Source of the DNA: Thermodesulfovibrio yellowstonii
GTDB taxonomy: Bacteria; Nitrospirota; Thermodesulfovibrionia; Thermodesulfovibrionales; Dissulfurispiraceae
DNA length: 62,443 nucleotides
Direction: 5' to 3'
Assembly: GCA_020724365.1 (NCBI GenBank)
Contig: DYHD01000005.1
Coordinates: 1 to 62,443, forward strand
Of the stretch, positions 17,572-26,098 are shown piece after piece. How positions within the stretch are numbered: position 1 is the first letter of the stretch; each line of letters opens with the position of its first letter. The notes beneath the pieces were generated by a model. It saw only the letters and a list, made by a program, of their open reading frames with translations. It was not told where the DNA came from and searched no databases. A program made the position numbers and the translations under genes.

Positions 17572-19219
17572 ACCATTATTTAATATTAAGGAACTTTTTA
17601 GAAGGCTTAGCATAGTGCAGAAGTTCTCTGTCTCGGTTATTCTTCTTATTTTCTTGATCATGATAATCTTAAGTACCCTTATTATTGAACACCAGCGAAG
17701 AATATTGAAAGCTGAGATGGAAAGCAATCAAAAGCTAATCATCAATAATTTCGCAAAAGATATAGTTGATTCTCTTATGTTTCTAGATCCTTTAAGGCTT
17801 GATGAACATATAAATACAATCTCTCAGACTACAGAGTGCACTTATGCTATGGTATTAAACAGCGATGGGCGAGTTGTTTCGCATACTAATAGAAGGCTGC
17901 TTGGTCAAGCCATTTTATTGTCAGATGGAAGTAAGACTTATCTATCTTTTATGAAGGAGATAGGTTTTTTTCAGGATGTCTCTGATATATCTATTGAAGA
18001 AATAGCAGTCCCTGTAAAGATAGGACATGAAATTATCGGCTTAGCGGTAATAGGCTTTTCAAAAGAGCGAATGGAGAGTTTTATTTCTCAGAATTTGAGA
18101 GGACTTAAAAATCATATCATTATCATTTCTGCTTTCATGATGTTTATAGGCATTTTTGGTTCATTTGCCCTTGCACGGCTGCTCACAACTCCTATGAAAA
18201 AACTTAAAGACAAGATGCAAATTGTTCAAACCGGTAAACTTGATACTACTGATATTCCTGACACTAATCTACTTGATTGTCGGGAGATAATGCAATGCAA
18301 TAAAATAGAATGTCCTGCTTATGGTAAAAAAAGATGCTGGACTATACCAGGAACGATGTGTTATGACAAGATTCAATACAATGTAGTAGAAAAAATAAAT
18401 GATTGTAGGCAGTGTTTTGTTTATAGACGGTCATGTGGTGATGAAATAGGTGAACTTTTCGAGGCTTTCAATGAGATGGTGATAAAACTGAGAAACAGTA
18501 TTAGAGAAATTGATGAGATTAATACAGAAAAAGTGCGACTTGAGAAGTTATCAGCCTTAGGAGAAATGTCTATGACGGTAGCGCATGAAATTAAAAACCC
18601 TTTGAATGCGATTAGGGGGTCTGCTTTATATCTCAAAGATAATTTCAAAGGAGAGGTTCTTCAAGAATTTCTTTCTATAATTGAGGAAGAAACAAATAGA
18701 CTCAATGACATCGTTAGTTCCTATCTAATGTTTGCAAAGCCTACACCGCTTAAACCTGAGATTGCAGATGTAAATAAGATCATAACGGAAACTGCCAATC
18801 TTATCAGACAAGAAGCCGCTGATACAAACAAGGAAGTCATAATGAAACTTGATAATAACATCCCCCAATCAATGATTGATTCCCAACAGATAAAACAGGC
18901 TCTTTTGAATATACTTGTCAACTCATTGGATGCAACCGATGAGGGCGATACTATAGAGATTAATACTCAAGCTCTGAACGGAAAGATAAACATTATTATT
19001 AGAGATAATGGCATGGGCATAAATGAAGAGATAATTTCTGATATCTTTAAGCCCTTTTACACAACTAAGACACGAGGCTCTGGTCTGGGACTCGCTTGTG
19101 TTGATAGAATAATAAAAGATCACAAAGGCACAACCTCCATAAAAAGCGAGATTGGCAAAGGAACTGAATTCACTATAACAATCCCCATTAAATTATATGA
19201 ACCACAAAATGCTAAATAA
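17537..19219 (+). CDS. Membrane histidine kinase with a Cys-rich insert in its HAMP region
   Basis: Sensor kinase of the NtrB/AtoS type. Membrane spans at about residues 30-52 and 192-214 enclose a periplasmic sensor domain. A HAMP linker begins at about 215. It is interrupted by a segment (248-300) with eight cysteines (C248, C254, C259, C267, C275, C290, C293, C300), including ECPAYGKKRCW and CRQC, before HAMP resumes at DEIGELFEAFNEM. The phospho-acceptor is H350 in VAHEIKNP. HATPase boxes NILVNSLDA, DNGMGI and GSGLGLA are intact. It overlaps the lipoprotein gene upstream by 35 bp and the response regulator downstream by 23 bp. The cysteine cluster may bind a metal or Fe-S cluster; this is inference. 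Confidence 0.88.
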   Translation: MKLNWNLSNNIKPLFNIKELFRRLSIVQKFSVSVILLIFLIMIILSTLIIEHQRRILKAEMESNQKLIINNFAKDIVDSLMFLDPLRLDEHINTISQTTECTYAMVLNSDGRVVSHTNRRLLGQAILLSDGSKTYLSFMKEIGFFQDVSDISIEEIAVPVKIGHEIIGLAVIGFSKERMESFISQNLRGLKNHIIIISAFMMFIGIFGSFALARLLTTPMKKLKDKMQIVQTGKLDTTDIPDTNLLDCREIMQCNKIECPAYGKKRCWTIPGTMCYDKIQYNVVEKINDCRQCFVYRRSCGDEIGELFEAFNEMVIKLRNSIREIDEINTEKVRLEKLSALGEMSMTVAHEIKNPLNAIRGSALYLKDNFKGEVLQEFLSIIEEETNRLNDIVSSYLMFAKPTPLKPEIADVNKIITETANLIRQEAADTNKEVIMKLDNNIPQSMIDSQQIKQALLNILVNSLDATDEGDTIEINTQALNGKINIIIRDNGMGINEEIISDIFKPFYTTKTRGSGLGLACVDRIIKDHKGTTSIKSEIGKGTEFTITIPIKLYEPQNAK

Positions 19220-20570
19220 AGGGACAGTTTTGATACTTGATGATGAGCCAAACACTATAAAAGTGATCTCAGCTATCCTCAAAAAGGAGGGCTATGATGT
19301 CCATCCTGCAAGAAGTGCTGAAGAAGCCTTAGATAAAGTTACAAGGACTGCCTTTGATGCAGTGATATCAGATTATAAGCTGCCAGGAATCAATGGCATC
19401 CAATTCATTGATGCCCTAAATGAAAAGCAAAATGATATCCCCGTTGTTATGCTCACAGCTTATGGAACTATTGAAAAAGCTGTTGAGGCAATGAAAAAGG
19501 GAGCATTCAATTATCTTGTTAAGCCTCTTAATCCAGAGGAATTGATCACCGTGATAAGAGAGGCTATAACCAAGCACAGATTAATAGTTGAAAATACTTC
19601 TCTGAAATCACAGCTTAAAGAAAGGTTCAACTATAAGAATATTATTGGGAAAAGTATTGCAATGCAAGAACTTTATAGCCTTATAGATACAGTTGCAAAG
19701 AGCGATTCAAATATTCTAATAACAGGCGAAAGCGGGACAGGTAAAGAATTATTCGCAAGGGCAATTCATATAGAGTCACTTCGGGTAAATGAGCAGTTTA
19801 TCCCTATAGATTGCACTTCATTATCAGAACAGTTGCTTGAGAGCGAGCTTTTTGGGGTTGAGAAAGGGGCTTTTACAGGTGCATATGAAAGGAAGAAGGG
19901 GCGAATTGAGATTGCAAATGGGGGAACCGTATTTCTCGATGAGATAGGCGAATTGCCTCTCAGCATACAGAAAAAACTACTCAGGTTTATACAAGAGAGG
20001 GAATTCGTGAGAGTAGGCGGTAATACAAGAATAAAGATTGATGTAAGGATAATAGCTGCGACTAACCGTAACCTCGAAGATGATGTGAAAAGCGGCAATT
20101 TCAGAGAAGACCTTTTTTACAGGCTCAATGTTGTGAAGATTACTATACCCCCTTTGAGAGAGAGAAAAGAGGATATTCAGCCTTTAGCTTTACATTTTCT
20201 TAGCAAGTTCAATCAAAAAAACAATAAATCAATATTGACATTAGATAGTGATGTATTGTCAGTCTTCATGGATTATGATTGGCCAGGAAATGTGAGAGAG
20301 CTTGAGAATGTAATAGAGAGAGCGGTCGTCTTGTGTCAACAGGATATTATCACGATTAAATATCTTCCCAAATCAATTCGTGAATTGCATTTTTCCCAGT
20401 CTCCCAAAAATGAATATGATTTGAACCTTATTGAGACTGAAAAGAGATTACTTTTAAGGGCTCTTGAGAAAACATCATGGAATCAGACCAGATCGGCTAT
20501 GATTCTTGGCATATCAAGAAAACAACTTAGAACAAAGATGAAGCATCATGGCCTTTTGCCTGAAGAATAA
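19197..20570 (+). CDS. NtrC-family sigma-54-dependent response regulator
   Basis: Transcription activator paired with the kinase just upstream. The receiver domain (about residues 9-125) has the acidic pair DD, phospho-acceptor D59 in VISDYKLPG, LTAYG and the lysine of LVKPL. The AAA+ domain has Walker A GESGTGKE, the sigma-54-contact loop GAFTGA, Walker B FLDEIGELP and the R-finger region. A Fis-type helix-turn-helix closes the protein (NQTRSAMILGISRKQLRTKM). The 457-residue length is standard. A second possible start, ATG 19209, lies four codons in. The target promoters are not evident in the window. Confidence 0.95.
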   Translation: MNHKMLNKGTVLILDDEPNTIKVISAILKKEGYDVHPARSAEEALDKVTRTAFDAVISDYKLPGINGIQFIDALNEKQNDIPVVMLTAYGTIEKAVEAMKKGAFNYLVKPLNPEELITVIREAITKHRLIVENTSLKSQLKERFNYKNIIGKSIAMQELYSLIDTVAKSDSNILITGESGTGKELFARAIHIESLRVNEQFIPIDCTSLSEQLLESELFGVEKGAFTGAYERKKGRIEIANGGTVFLDEIGELPLSIQKKLLRFIQEREFVRVGGNTRIKIDVRIIAATNRNLEDDVKSGNFREDLFYRLNVVKITIPPLRERKEDIQPLALHFLSKFNQKNNKSILTLDSDVLSVFMDYDWPGNVRELENVIERAVVLCQQDIITIKYLPKSIRELHFSQSPKNEYDLNLIETEKRLLLRALEKTSWNQTRSAMILGISRKQLRTKMKHHGLLPEE

Positions 20571-20593
20571 TCGCGAAAGTAAAGAAGAAAAAA

Positions 20594-20677
20594 TGCCGGA
20601 GACGAGAGTCGAACTCGTACACAGCAAGCTGCGAGGGATTTTAAGTCCCTTGCGTCTACCAATTCCGCCACTCCGGC
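20594..20677 (-). tRNA. tRNA-Leu (anticodon UAA)
   Basis: On the minus strand the 7-bp acceptor stem is GCCGGAG/CTCCGGC with discriminator A. The D arm contains GGCGGAATTGGTAGACGC, and the anticodon loop is CTTAAAA, giving UAA. A long class II variable arm and the T-loop GTTCGACTC follow. The total is 84 nt. CCA is not encoded: six T's follow the discriminator and may act as terminator. Confidence 0.97.
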
Positions 20678-21008
20678 AATAAGAAAACAACACAAAAAGC
20701 AACGCAGATTTATATCCTATCATATATTGCTATAAAGTGTAAACGCTTATCAGTAACCCCAAATCCCGATATAGAACTTTTAAACATCCCTAATCCAGTA
20801 GTACAGCCGTCTCGCCTGTCCTACCAGTGTTTGATATATTTAAATCAGGATTTAGGAGTAAAAGTCTGAAAAGTGGAGATAGAAAATTGTCATTCTCGAG
20901 CTTTACCGGAAAACCCACAATTGACTTGTAAAGCATGGATTCCCGATCGTGCATGCCTTCTGACTTAAATAGAGGGTCGAGAAATTAAGCCTGTATTTTA
21001 AACAAACA
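20678..21008. other. Intergenic region with a family B repeat
   Basis: 331 bp between the tRNA and dapB. A repeat occupies 20761-20854. A degraded stretch at 20889-20960 resembles the common ATTGTCATTC...GGATTCCCG palindromic repeat. No gene is visible. Confidence 0.5.
20761..20854. repeat. Family B palindromic repeat, short copy
   Basis: It starts AAATCCCGATATAGAA and ends TAAATCAGGATTT. The first about 50 bp align with the left end of the repeat at 25956-26098, and the right part (GTCCTACCAGTG...TTGATATAT) aligns with that repeat's right end. This copy is therefore the same element with an internal deletion of about 50 bp. Confidence 0.65.
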
Positions 21009-21812
21009 CTATTTAAGCCCTAAAACATCCATCATATCGTAAATGCCTGCAGGCTTATTATGAATCCAAATAGCAGCTTTTAATGCCCCCCTCGCAAATG
21101 TATCCCTGCTGGAAGCTCTATGTGTAACCTCAATTCTTTCTCCAAGTCCTCCAAATAATATCGTATGCTCACCTACAATATCTCCTGCTCTGACAGTTTG
21201 AATACCGATTTCTTTTTTAGTCCTCTCTCCGATCATTCCTTTGCGGGAATATACAGCAACATCGTCAAGATTTCTGTTAATTGATTCGGCTATTACTTGT
21301 GCCATTTTTATAGCGGTGCCGCTTGGGGCATCCTTTTTTAATCTATGATGAGATTCAATTATTTCTATATCAAAATCGTCTCCTAGAACTTTAGCTATAT
21401 CTTTTAGTATCTTAAATAGAAGATTAACTCCAATACTCATGTTGGGAGCCAAAACAATAGGTACATCCTGAGATATATTTTTGATGGATTGTAAAGCATC
21501 TTTTGAAAAACCTGTAGTTCCTATCACTACTGCCTTTTTTTTCTGGGCTGCGATGCTAAGGTGCTCCAGTGATGCTTCAGGGGATGTAAAGCTAACTACT
21601 ACATCAGCAATTTCAATAATGTCATTGAGGCTCTCATGAAGGGGAATATTAATTTTACCTAAACCAACAATCTCACCAATATCTTTTCCAACAGCCTCAT
21701 GCCCCTTTCTCTCGAAGGCGCCAACAAGCTTTAAGTCGGTGTATTCTTTAGTGAGGGCAGTAATTCTGCCCCCCATTTTACCTGCTGCTCCTGCAACAAC
21801 TAATCTGATCAT
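21009..21812 (-). CDS. dapB: 4-hydroxy-tetrahydrodipicolinate reductase
   Basis: NAD(P)H-dependent reductase of the diaminopimelate/lysine pathway. The Rossmann start is VAGAAGKMGGRI. The cofactor-loop region is VVSFTSPEAS with VVIGTTGF, and the catalytic signature is ESHHRLKKDAPSGTA. The 267-residue length is standard. The upstream sequence has AGGGAGGAAGTAAATG, with the SD about 6 nt from the start. It appears monocistronic here. Confidence 0.96.
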   Translation of the reverse strand: MIRLVVAGAAGKMGGRITALTKEYTDLKLVGAFERKGHEAVGKDIGEIVGLGKINIPLHESLNDIIEIADVVVSFTSPEASLEHLSIAAQKKKAVVIGTTGFSKDALQSIKNISQDVPIVLAPNMSIGVNLLFKILKDIAKVLGDDFDIEIIESHHRLKKDAPSGTAIKMAQVIAESINRNLDDVAVYSRKGMIGERTKKEIGIQTVRAGDIVGEHTILFGGLGERIEVTHRASSRDTFARGALKAAIWIHNKPAGIYDMMDVLGLK

Positions 21813-21953
21813 TTACTTCCTCCCTTTTTTAGCAATTCTTATTTCTCTAATCCGCCTTTGCTCTCAAGCATTTGCAGTCCCTTTATCCTCAACCTCTTTT
21901 AATGCTGAAGTAAGAGCTTTTGGCTATTAATATATCGAGATTAGAAGACTTAA

Positions 21954-24029
21954 TCACTTCTTTTGGATTCTCCAGACTACTAAATAAAGCAAAGGCAAGA
22001 CCATCAGCAAGACATCTCCACCTGATGAATTAAGATCTTTTTGAACCCTTATTGAACAACCGCCACCGCCGCCATCACCTGTGCCTTCTTGATGGGTTGT
22101 GGCTGATGCTTCGTTGGTATAAGGTGAGTTTCCTGCTAAACTGTTGAATGCCCTCACTCTATAGGAGTAAGTTGTGAATTGGGTCAATCCAATATCAGAA
22201 TAGCTTGTTACATTAGGTCCAACAAATGCAATCTGAACAAAATCTCCGCTTGTTCCTAATACTTTCCTTTCAATCTTATAACCATCTTCTGCCTGTGAGT
22301 TATCAGTCCATGAGAGATTTATTTGGGAAGGAGAAATAGCTGTGGCTATAAGATTTGTAGGCGTCTGTAATGGTGTGATTACAGTTGCTTCATTTGAATA
22401 AAGAGAGTCAGCAGGAATGGTATTGAATGCCCTTATTCTGTAAGTATAGCTTGTGCCATCCTTAATGCCGGAATCGGTATAAGTTGTTGAATTAGCTGCA
22501 ATAGATGCAATCTGGATATAAGTGCCTGTAGCCTCTTTCCTTTCAATCTTATAACCATCTTCGCCAGTGGCATTATCAATCCATGTGATCGAAATCTGAG
22601 TTGGAGAGATTGCGTTAGCATTCAGCCCTGTAGGAATAAGAAGTGATGATAGGGCTTTATAGGCATTAATCCTACCGCCAGTTTGTATAAACCCGCTCAG
22701 AGTTGGCAACACATCCACATATCTTAATATTGTGCTTCTGATCTGCGAGTGGGTGAAATGGGAATAATAACTACATAAAAGTCCTGCAAGACCTGATATA
22801 TGCGGTGTAGATGTGGATGTCCCAGATGAGAATCCATAGCCAGAGGGGAAGATAGATGTAGGAATAGTGCTTACTATATGGACTCCAGGAGCTGCAACAT
22901 GGACAGAATTAAGTCCAAAATTACTGAATGTTGCCCTTCTATCATTTTGGTCTGTTGCAGCTATTGATATTATATTAGGCAGACTATAACTTGCAGGATA
23001 TTGGGGAAGAAAGTCATTATTATCTCCAATATCATCACTGCCTCCGTTACCTGCAGCAGCCATAATGAGAATGCCTGCTGAATTAGCTGATGCCATAGCA
23101 TTATATTCTGATTGAGAATATGCACTACCTGTATAGCTAGAGTTAATAATTTTAGCGCCCTTTGCTATAGCATACTGTATTGCGGCAATCTCATCTGCTA
23201 TAGTCCCTTCTCCGTCATTATCCAAGAATTTAAGAGACATTATCTTTACATTCCACATAACACCAGCAATCCCTACCGAATTATTTCCCTTAGCCCCTAC
23301 TACCCCAGATATAAAAGTGCCATGTCCATTATCATCAATAGGGTTATTATTATTTCTTATAAAATTCCAACCGCGCCAATCATCAATCTTGCCATTCCCA
23401 TCATCATCAATGCCGTTATTAGGAATTTCTCCGGGATTAATCCATACATTACCTGAAAGGTCGGAATGATTATAATCAACACCTGAATCTAAAACTGCAA
23501 TTATAATTGAGCTGCTTCCTGTATGAATATCCCATGCCTGAATGGCTTTAATGTCTGCTCCAGCAGTGCCACTGGCAAAAGTGCCAGTATTATGTAAAGC
23601 CCATTGTTGATAAAAGTATTGATCATTGGGAATTGTAGCAGATGCCCGCCTTATATAGTTAGGTTCAGCATATTCAACAAGCGGGTCTGACATATACTGG
23701 ATGATGGCATCTTTCAAGGATACATTTATTGGCAATTTTACAAGTTCAAGATTAGGGACTATTTTAAAACTTTTCAATACAGTAGCCCCAATAGATTGGT
23801 GTGTTTTTAAAGACGCAGCAGTTAATGTTCCTGATTTGAATTTAACTAGCAGCTCACCCTCTTTATACTTTCCTTTTTCTATCTGTGAGATAATAGACTG
23901 TGCATCGAGCTTTTTGGTAGTAATATCGGATGAACTCGAAGAAGAAATATTTGCTGTCTTTTCGCCACCACAAGAGAATAAAAATAAAATCATTAAAAGC
24001 ATGACTGAAACGGATAATGGTTTTTTCAT
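21954..24029 (-). CDS. Lipoprotein subtilase (S8) with two FN3 domains and a C-terminal membrane anchor
   Basis: Secreted serine protease. A lipoprotein signal ends in lipobox FSC (C20). A propeptide-like region spans about 57-126, opening ELLVKFK (59-65) and closing YAEPNY (120-125). The catalytic triad is D181 (VLDSGVD), H236 (NGHGT) and S405 (GTSTSTPH), with oxyanion N328. A calcium-loop-like segment, NGIDDDGNGKIDD, lies between D and H. Two fibronectin III domains follow (about 457-550 and 551-645). The end is glycine-rich GDGGGGGC, then a hydrophobic span and a basic tail (WRIQKK), like a C-terminal sorting signal of the GlyGly/JDVT-CTERM kind. Its propeptide resembles the C-terminus of GspD (3168-3362), so GspD is a likely secretion partner (inference). 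Confidence 0.93.
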   Translation of the reverse strand: MKKPLSVSVMLLMILFLFSCGGEKTANISSSSSSDITTKKLDAQSIISQIEKGKYKEGELLVKFKSGTLTAASLKTHQSIGATVLKSFKIVPNLELVKLPINVSLKDAIIQYMSDPLVEYAEPNYIRRASATIPNDQYFYQQWALHNTGTFASGTAGADIKAIQAWDIHTGSSSIIIAVLDSGVDYNHSDLSGNVWINPGEIPNNGIDDDGNGKIDDWRGWNFIRNNNNPIDDNGHGTFISGVVGAKGNNSVGIAGVMWNVKIMSLKFLDNDGEGTIADEIAAIQYAIAKGAKIINSSYTGSAYSQSEYNAMASANSAGILIMAAAGNGGSDDIGDNNDFLPQYPASYSLPNIISIAATDQNDRRATFSNFGLNSVHVAAPGVHIVSTIPTSIFPSGYGFSSGTSTSTPHISGLAGLLCSYYSHFTHSQIRSTILRYVDVLPTLSGFIQTGGRINAYKALSSLLIPTGLNANAISPTQISITWIDNATGEDGYKIERKEATGTYIQIASIAANSTTYTDSGIKDGTSYTYRIRAFNTIPADSLYSNEATVITPLQTPTNLIATAISPSQINLSWTDNSQAEDGYKIERKVLGTSGDFVQIAFVGPNVTSYSDIGLTQFTTYSYRVRAFNSLAGNSPYTNEASATTHQEGTGDGGGGGCSIRVQKDLNSSGGDVLLMVLPLLYLVVWRIQKK

Positions 24030-24289
24030 TCTTACCTCCTAAAAAATTAAATTTATTATTAAAATAGCTATGTAGTTTATCTTAATTTACTGATTTTAAT
24101 TTCAGATTAAAGCCATCAGATTTAAAAAACAGCGATATTATTAAGACTACAAATTATTAAGCTTAAAGTCAAGAAAAATCAACTATTTTTAATGCAAAAA
24201 TGTAATTTTTTTGTTTATTAGTCATAATTTAAAAATTTTTTGTTATTATATTTAACAGAAAATCTTTATTTTTAAGCTTTAATTAACTT
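24030..24289. other. AT-rich divergent promoter region
   Basis: 260 very AT-rich bases between the divergent subtilase and DUF1460 genes. Promoters for both are expected here. I see no riboswitch-like fold or gene. Confidence 0.4.
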
Positions 24290-25018
24290 ATGTTAAAAGA
24301 AGTTATTCTAACAGGTAAATGGACTTTGAAGACACTTGAAAAACTGCTTAAAGAAGCAAGTGTTGTTGACGGCTTAGGCAATAAGATTAATTATTTATCA
24401 AGCCATTTCATTGATATCCTCTATAAAGAAGATACATTAATAGGCAATATAAACAATCCAGAAATCTTTGTTATCAATCTCGAATCTCTTGATTGTTTCA
24501 CCTTTCTTGATTATATTGAGGCAATGAGATTGTCCTGTTCTTTTTCAGACTTCAAGAAAAATCTTCAAAAAATTAGATACCAGTTAGCAGAGATTGACTA
24601 TCAAAAAAGAAACCATTTCTTTAGTGATTGGGCTGTTAACAATTCAAGCTATGTGCAAGATGTTACGCTTGAGGTAGGTGGAAATAAAACCGTAACAGTC
24701 CAGAAGGTTTTGAATTTAAAAGAAGATAAGACCTTTTATTTGCAAGGAATCCCTCCAAGAGCAAGAAAGATAAGATATATTCCTAATGAAAAAATCAATG
24801 ATAATGTAATTTCAAGGCTTAATACAGGTGATTATATTGGCATATATTCGAATAAAGCAGGTCTTGATGCCTCGCATGTTGGAATTTTTATAAATAACGA
24901 TGATTTAGCCGTCTTAAGGCATGCATCATCAAAGAAAGACATCAGAAAAGTTATTGATGAAGATTTCAGGGACTATACAAAGAATATACCGGGAATAATT
25001 GTATTGAGACCATTATAG
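24290..25018 (+). CDS. DUF1460 family, N-acetylmuramoyl-L-alanine amidase-like protein
   Basis: Papain/NlpC-like fold protein of the DUF1460 family, members of which cleave or bind peptidoglycan fragments. The likely catalytic cysteine is C69 in NLESLDCFTF and the histidine is H196 in DASHVGIF. Between them is the family segment KRNHFFSDWAVNN and a DVT strand. The 242 residues cover the domain fully. No signal peptide is visible: the ATG at 24290 leads straight into the domain, and no upstream start adds one. Export, if any, is unexplained. It is convergent with the CbiO-associated gene, sharing a bidirectional terminator. Confidence 0.8.
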   Translation: MLKEVILTGKWTLKTLEKLLKEASVVDGLGNKINYLSSHFIDILYKEDTLIGNINNPEIFVINLESLDCFTFLDYIEAMRLSCSFSDFKKNLQKIRYQLAEIDYQKRNHFFSDWAVNNSSYVQDVTLEVGGNKTVTVQKVLNLKEDKTFYLQGIPPRARKIRYIPNEKINDNVISRLNTGDYIGIYSNKAGLDASHVGIFINNDDLAVLRHASSKKDIRKVIDEDFRDYTKNIPGIIVLRPL

Positions 25019-25025
25019 TACAGGT

Positions 25026-25069
25026 CTTAAATAGAATTATACTAATTTCATAAACTGATTCTATTTAAG
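25026..25069. terminator. Bidirectional terminator between convergent genes
   Basis: Perfect 12-bp inverted repeat CTTAAATAGAAT (25026-25037) and ATTCTATTTAAG (25058-25069). It lies between the DUF1460 gene (ends 25018) and the small minus-strand gene, whose stop codon is inside the right arm. Confidence 0.65.
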
Positions 25070-25261
25070 ATTATCAATCGCCTTCAAAAACAATTCATTA
25101 AGCTTCTTCGTTTCATTATAAAGCTTTATAAGCGTATCGGATAATTCTTTTTTTCCAAGTGAGGCAGCCTTTTCAGCCCACTCCCTATAAGTATCTGCAT
25201 GTTCATGGTTATGCTCCATCCAATGGTGAAGCAGTTTATTCAGTTTTGCAAGGTCATTCAT
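25061..25261 (-). CDS. Small His-rich helical protein of the cobalt/nickel transporter operon
   Basis: A 66-residue helical protein with histidines near the N-terminus (LLHHWMEHNHEHADTYREW). Small proteins of this pattern often accompany CbiMQO/NikMQO transporters and may help bind the metal. That role is inferred from context and the histidines. It overlaps cbiO by 4 bp and is the last gene of the operon. Confidence 0.75.
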   Translation of the reverse strand: MNDLAKLNKLLHHWMEHNHEHADTYREWAEKAASLGKKELSDTLIKLYNETKKLNELFLKAIDNLK

Positions 25262-25926
25262 AATGTCTCCTTCAGGTTCATTTTTCCATCTTTTATAAAA
25301 AATATTTTGTTCACAGCATCTTTTAAAAATTCAAAATCATGTGAGACAACTATATATGTTTCTACATGATTTTTAATATATCTTAAAATCCTTTCTGTTG
25401 TTGCTTCATCAAGTCCAGATGTTGGTTCATCGAGTAGCAGGCATTCCGGGTTCATTGCAGCAAGTGTAGCAAAAGCTACAAGCCTCTTTTCACCTCCTGA
25501 GAGGCGATATGTAACCTTTCTTTCTAAACCAGAAAGACTGAATTTCTCACATACATCTTTCACAACTAATTTGACTTCTTCATGAGATTTGCCGATATTT
25601 AAGGGTCCAAACGCTATATCCTCTTCAACCGTAGGACAGAATAACTGATCATCAGATTCCTGAAATAAAAGTCCAATCTTCTGTCTGACTTCAAAAAAAT
25701 CTTTTTCATTTGTCCTTTTTTTGTCAAATATATATACATCTCCTTTTATAGGTTTTATAAGACCCACTATTATATGAAATAAAGTGGTTTTTCCAGACCC
25801 ATTAGAGCCGATAATCCCTACTTTATCACCTTTATTAAGAGAGAAATTGAGCCCTTTAAATATCTCCTGTCCGTGATGATAGCTGAAATGAAGTTTTCTG
25901 ATATCAACGATATTTATATTGTCCAT
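25258..25926 (-). CDS. cbiO: CbiO, ATPase of the cobalt/nickel ECF transporter
   Basis: ABC ATPase energising CbiM/CbiQ. Walker A is GSNGSGKT (residues 40-47), the Q-loop is LLFQESDDQLF, the signature LSGGEKR (142-148), Walker B LLLDEP (163-168), and the switch histidine lies in VVSHD. The 222 residues are slightly short but complete. It lies about 108 bp after the cbiQ stop, a gap filled by a palindromic repeat. Confidence 0.93.
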   Translation of the reverse strand: MDNINIVDIRKLHFSYHHGQEIFKGLNFSLNKGDKVGIIGSNGSGKTTLFHIIVGLIKPIKGDVYIFDKKRTNEKDFFEVRQKIGLLFQESDDQLFCPTVEEDIAFGPLNIGKSHEEVKLVVKDVCEKFSLSGLERKVTYRLSGGEKRLVAFATLAAMNPECLLLDEPTSGLDEATTERILRYIKNHVETYIVVSHDFEFLKDAVNKIFFIKDGKMNLKETL

Positions 25927-25955
25927 AATTATTTGTTATTCTTCAATTAAATCCT

Positions 25956-26098
25956 AAATCCCAATATAGAATTTTTTAAACATTCCTAAGCCAGCAGGAC
26001 AGTCGTCCCGGCTGTCTTATGCCACATCATCTTTCAGGACAGGCGAGACGCTTGTCCTACCAGTGCCAATGTTTTTTGATATATCCAAATCGGGACTT
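25956..26098. repeat. Family B palindromic repeat overlapping the 3' end of cbiQ
   Basis: A 143-bp element begins AAATCCCAATATAGAA and ends AAATCGGGACTT. Inside are GGACAGTCGTCCCGGCTGTC and GGACAGGCGAGACGCTTGTCC, both partly palindromic. A shorter copy is at 20761-20854. The right half lies inside the cbiQ reading frame and supplies its last 21 codons and stop. Confidence 0.7.

Noticed and set aside
21813..21953. Short minus-strand remnant ahead of dapB (KALTSALKEVEDKGTANA)
   Set aside because: About 18 codons ending in a stop look protein-like, but it is too short to assign and has no upstream support.
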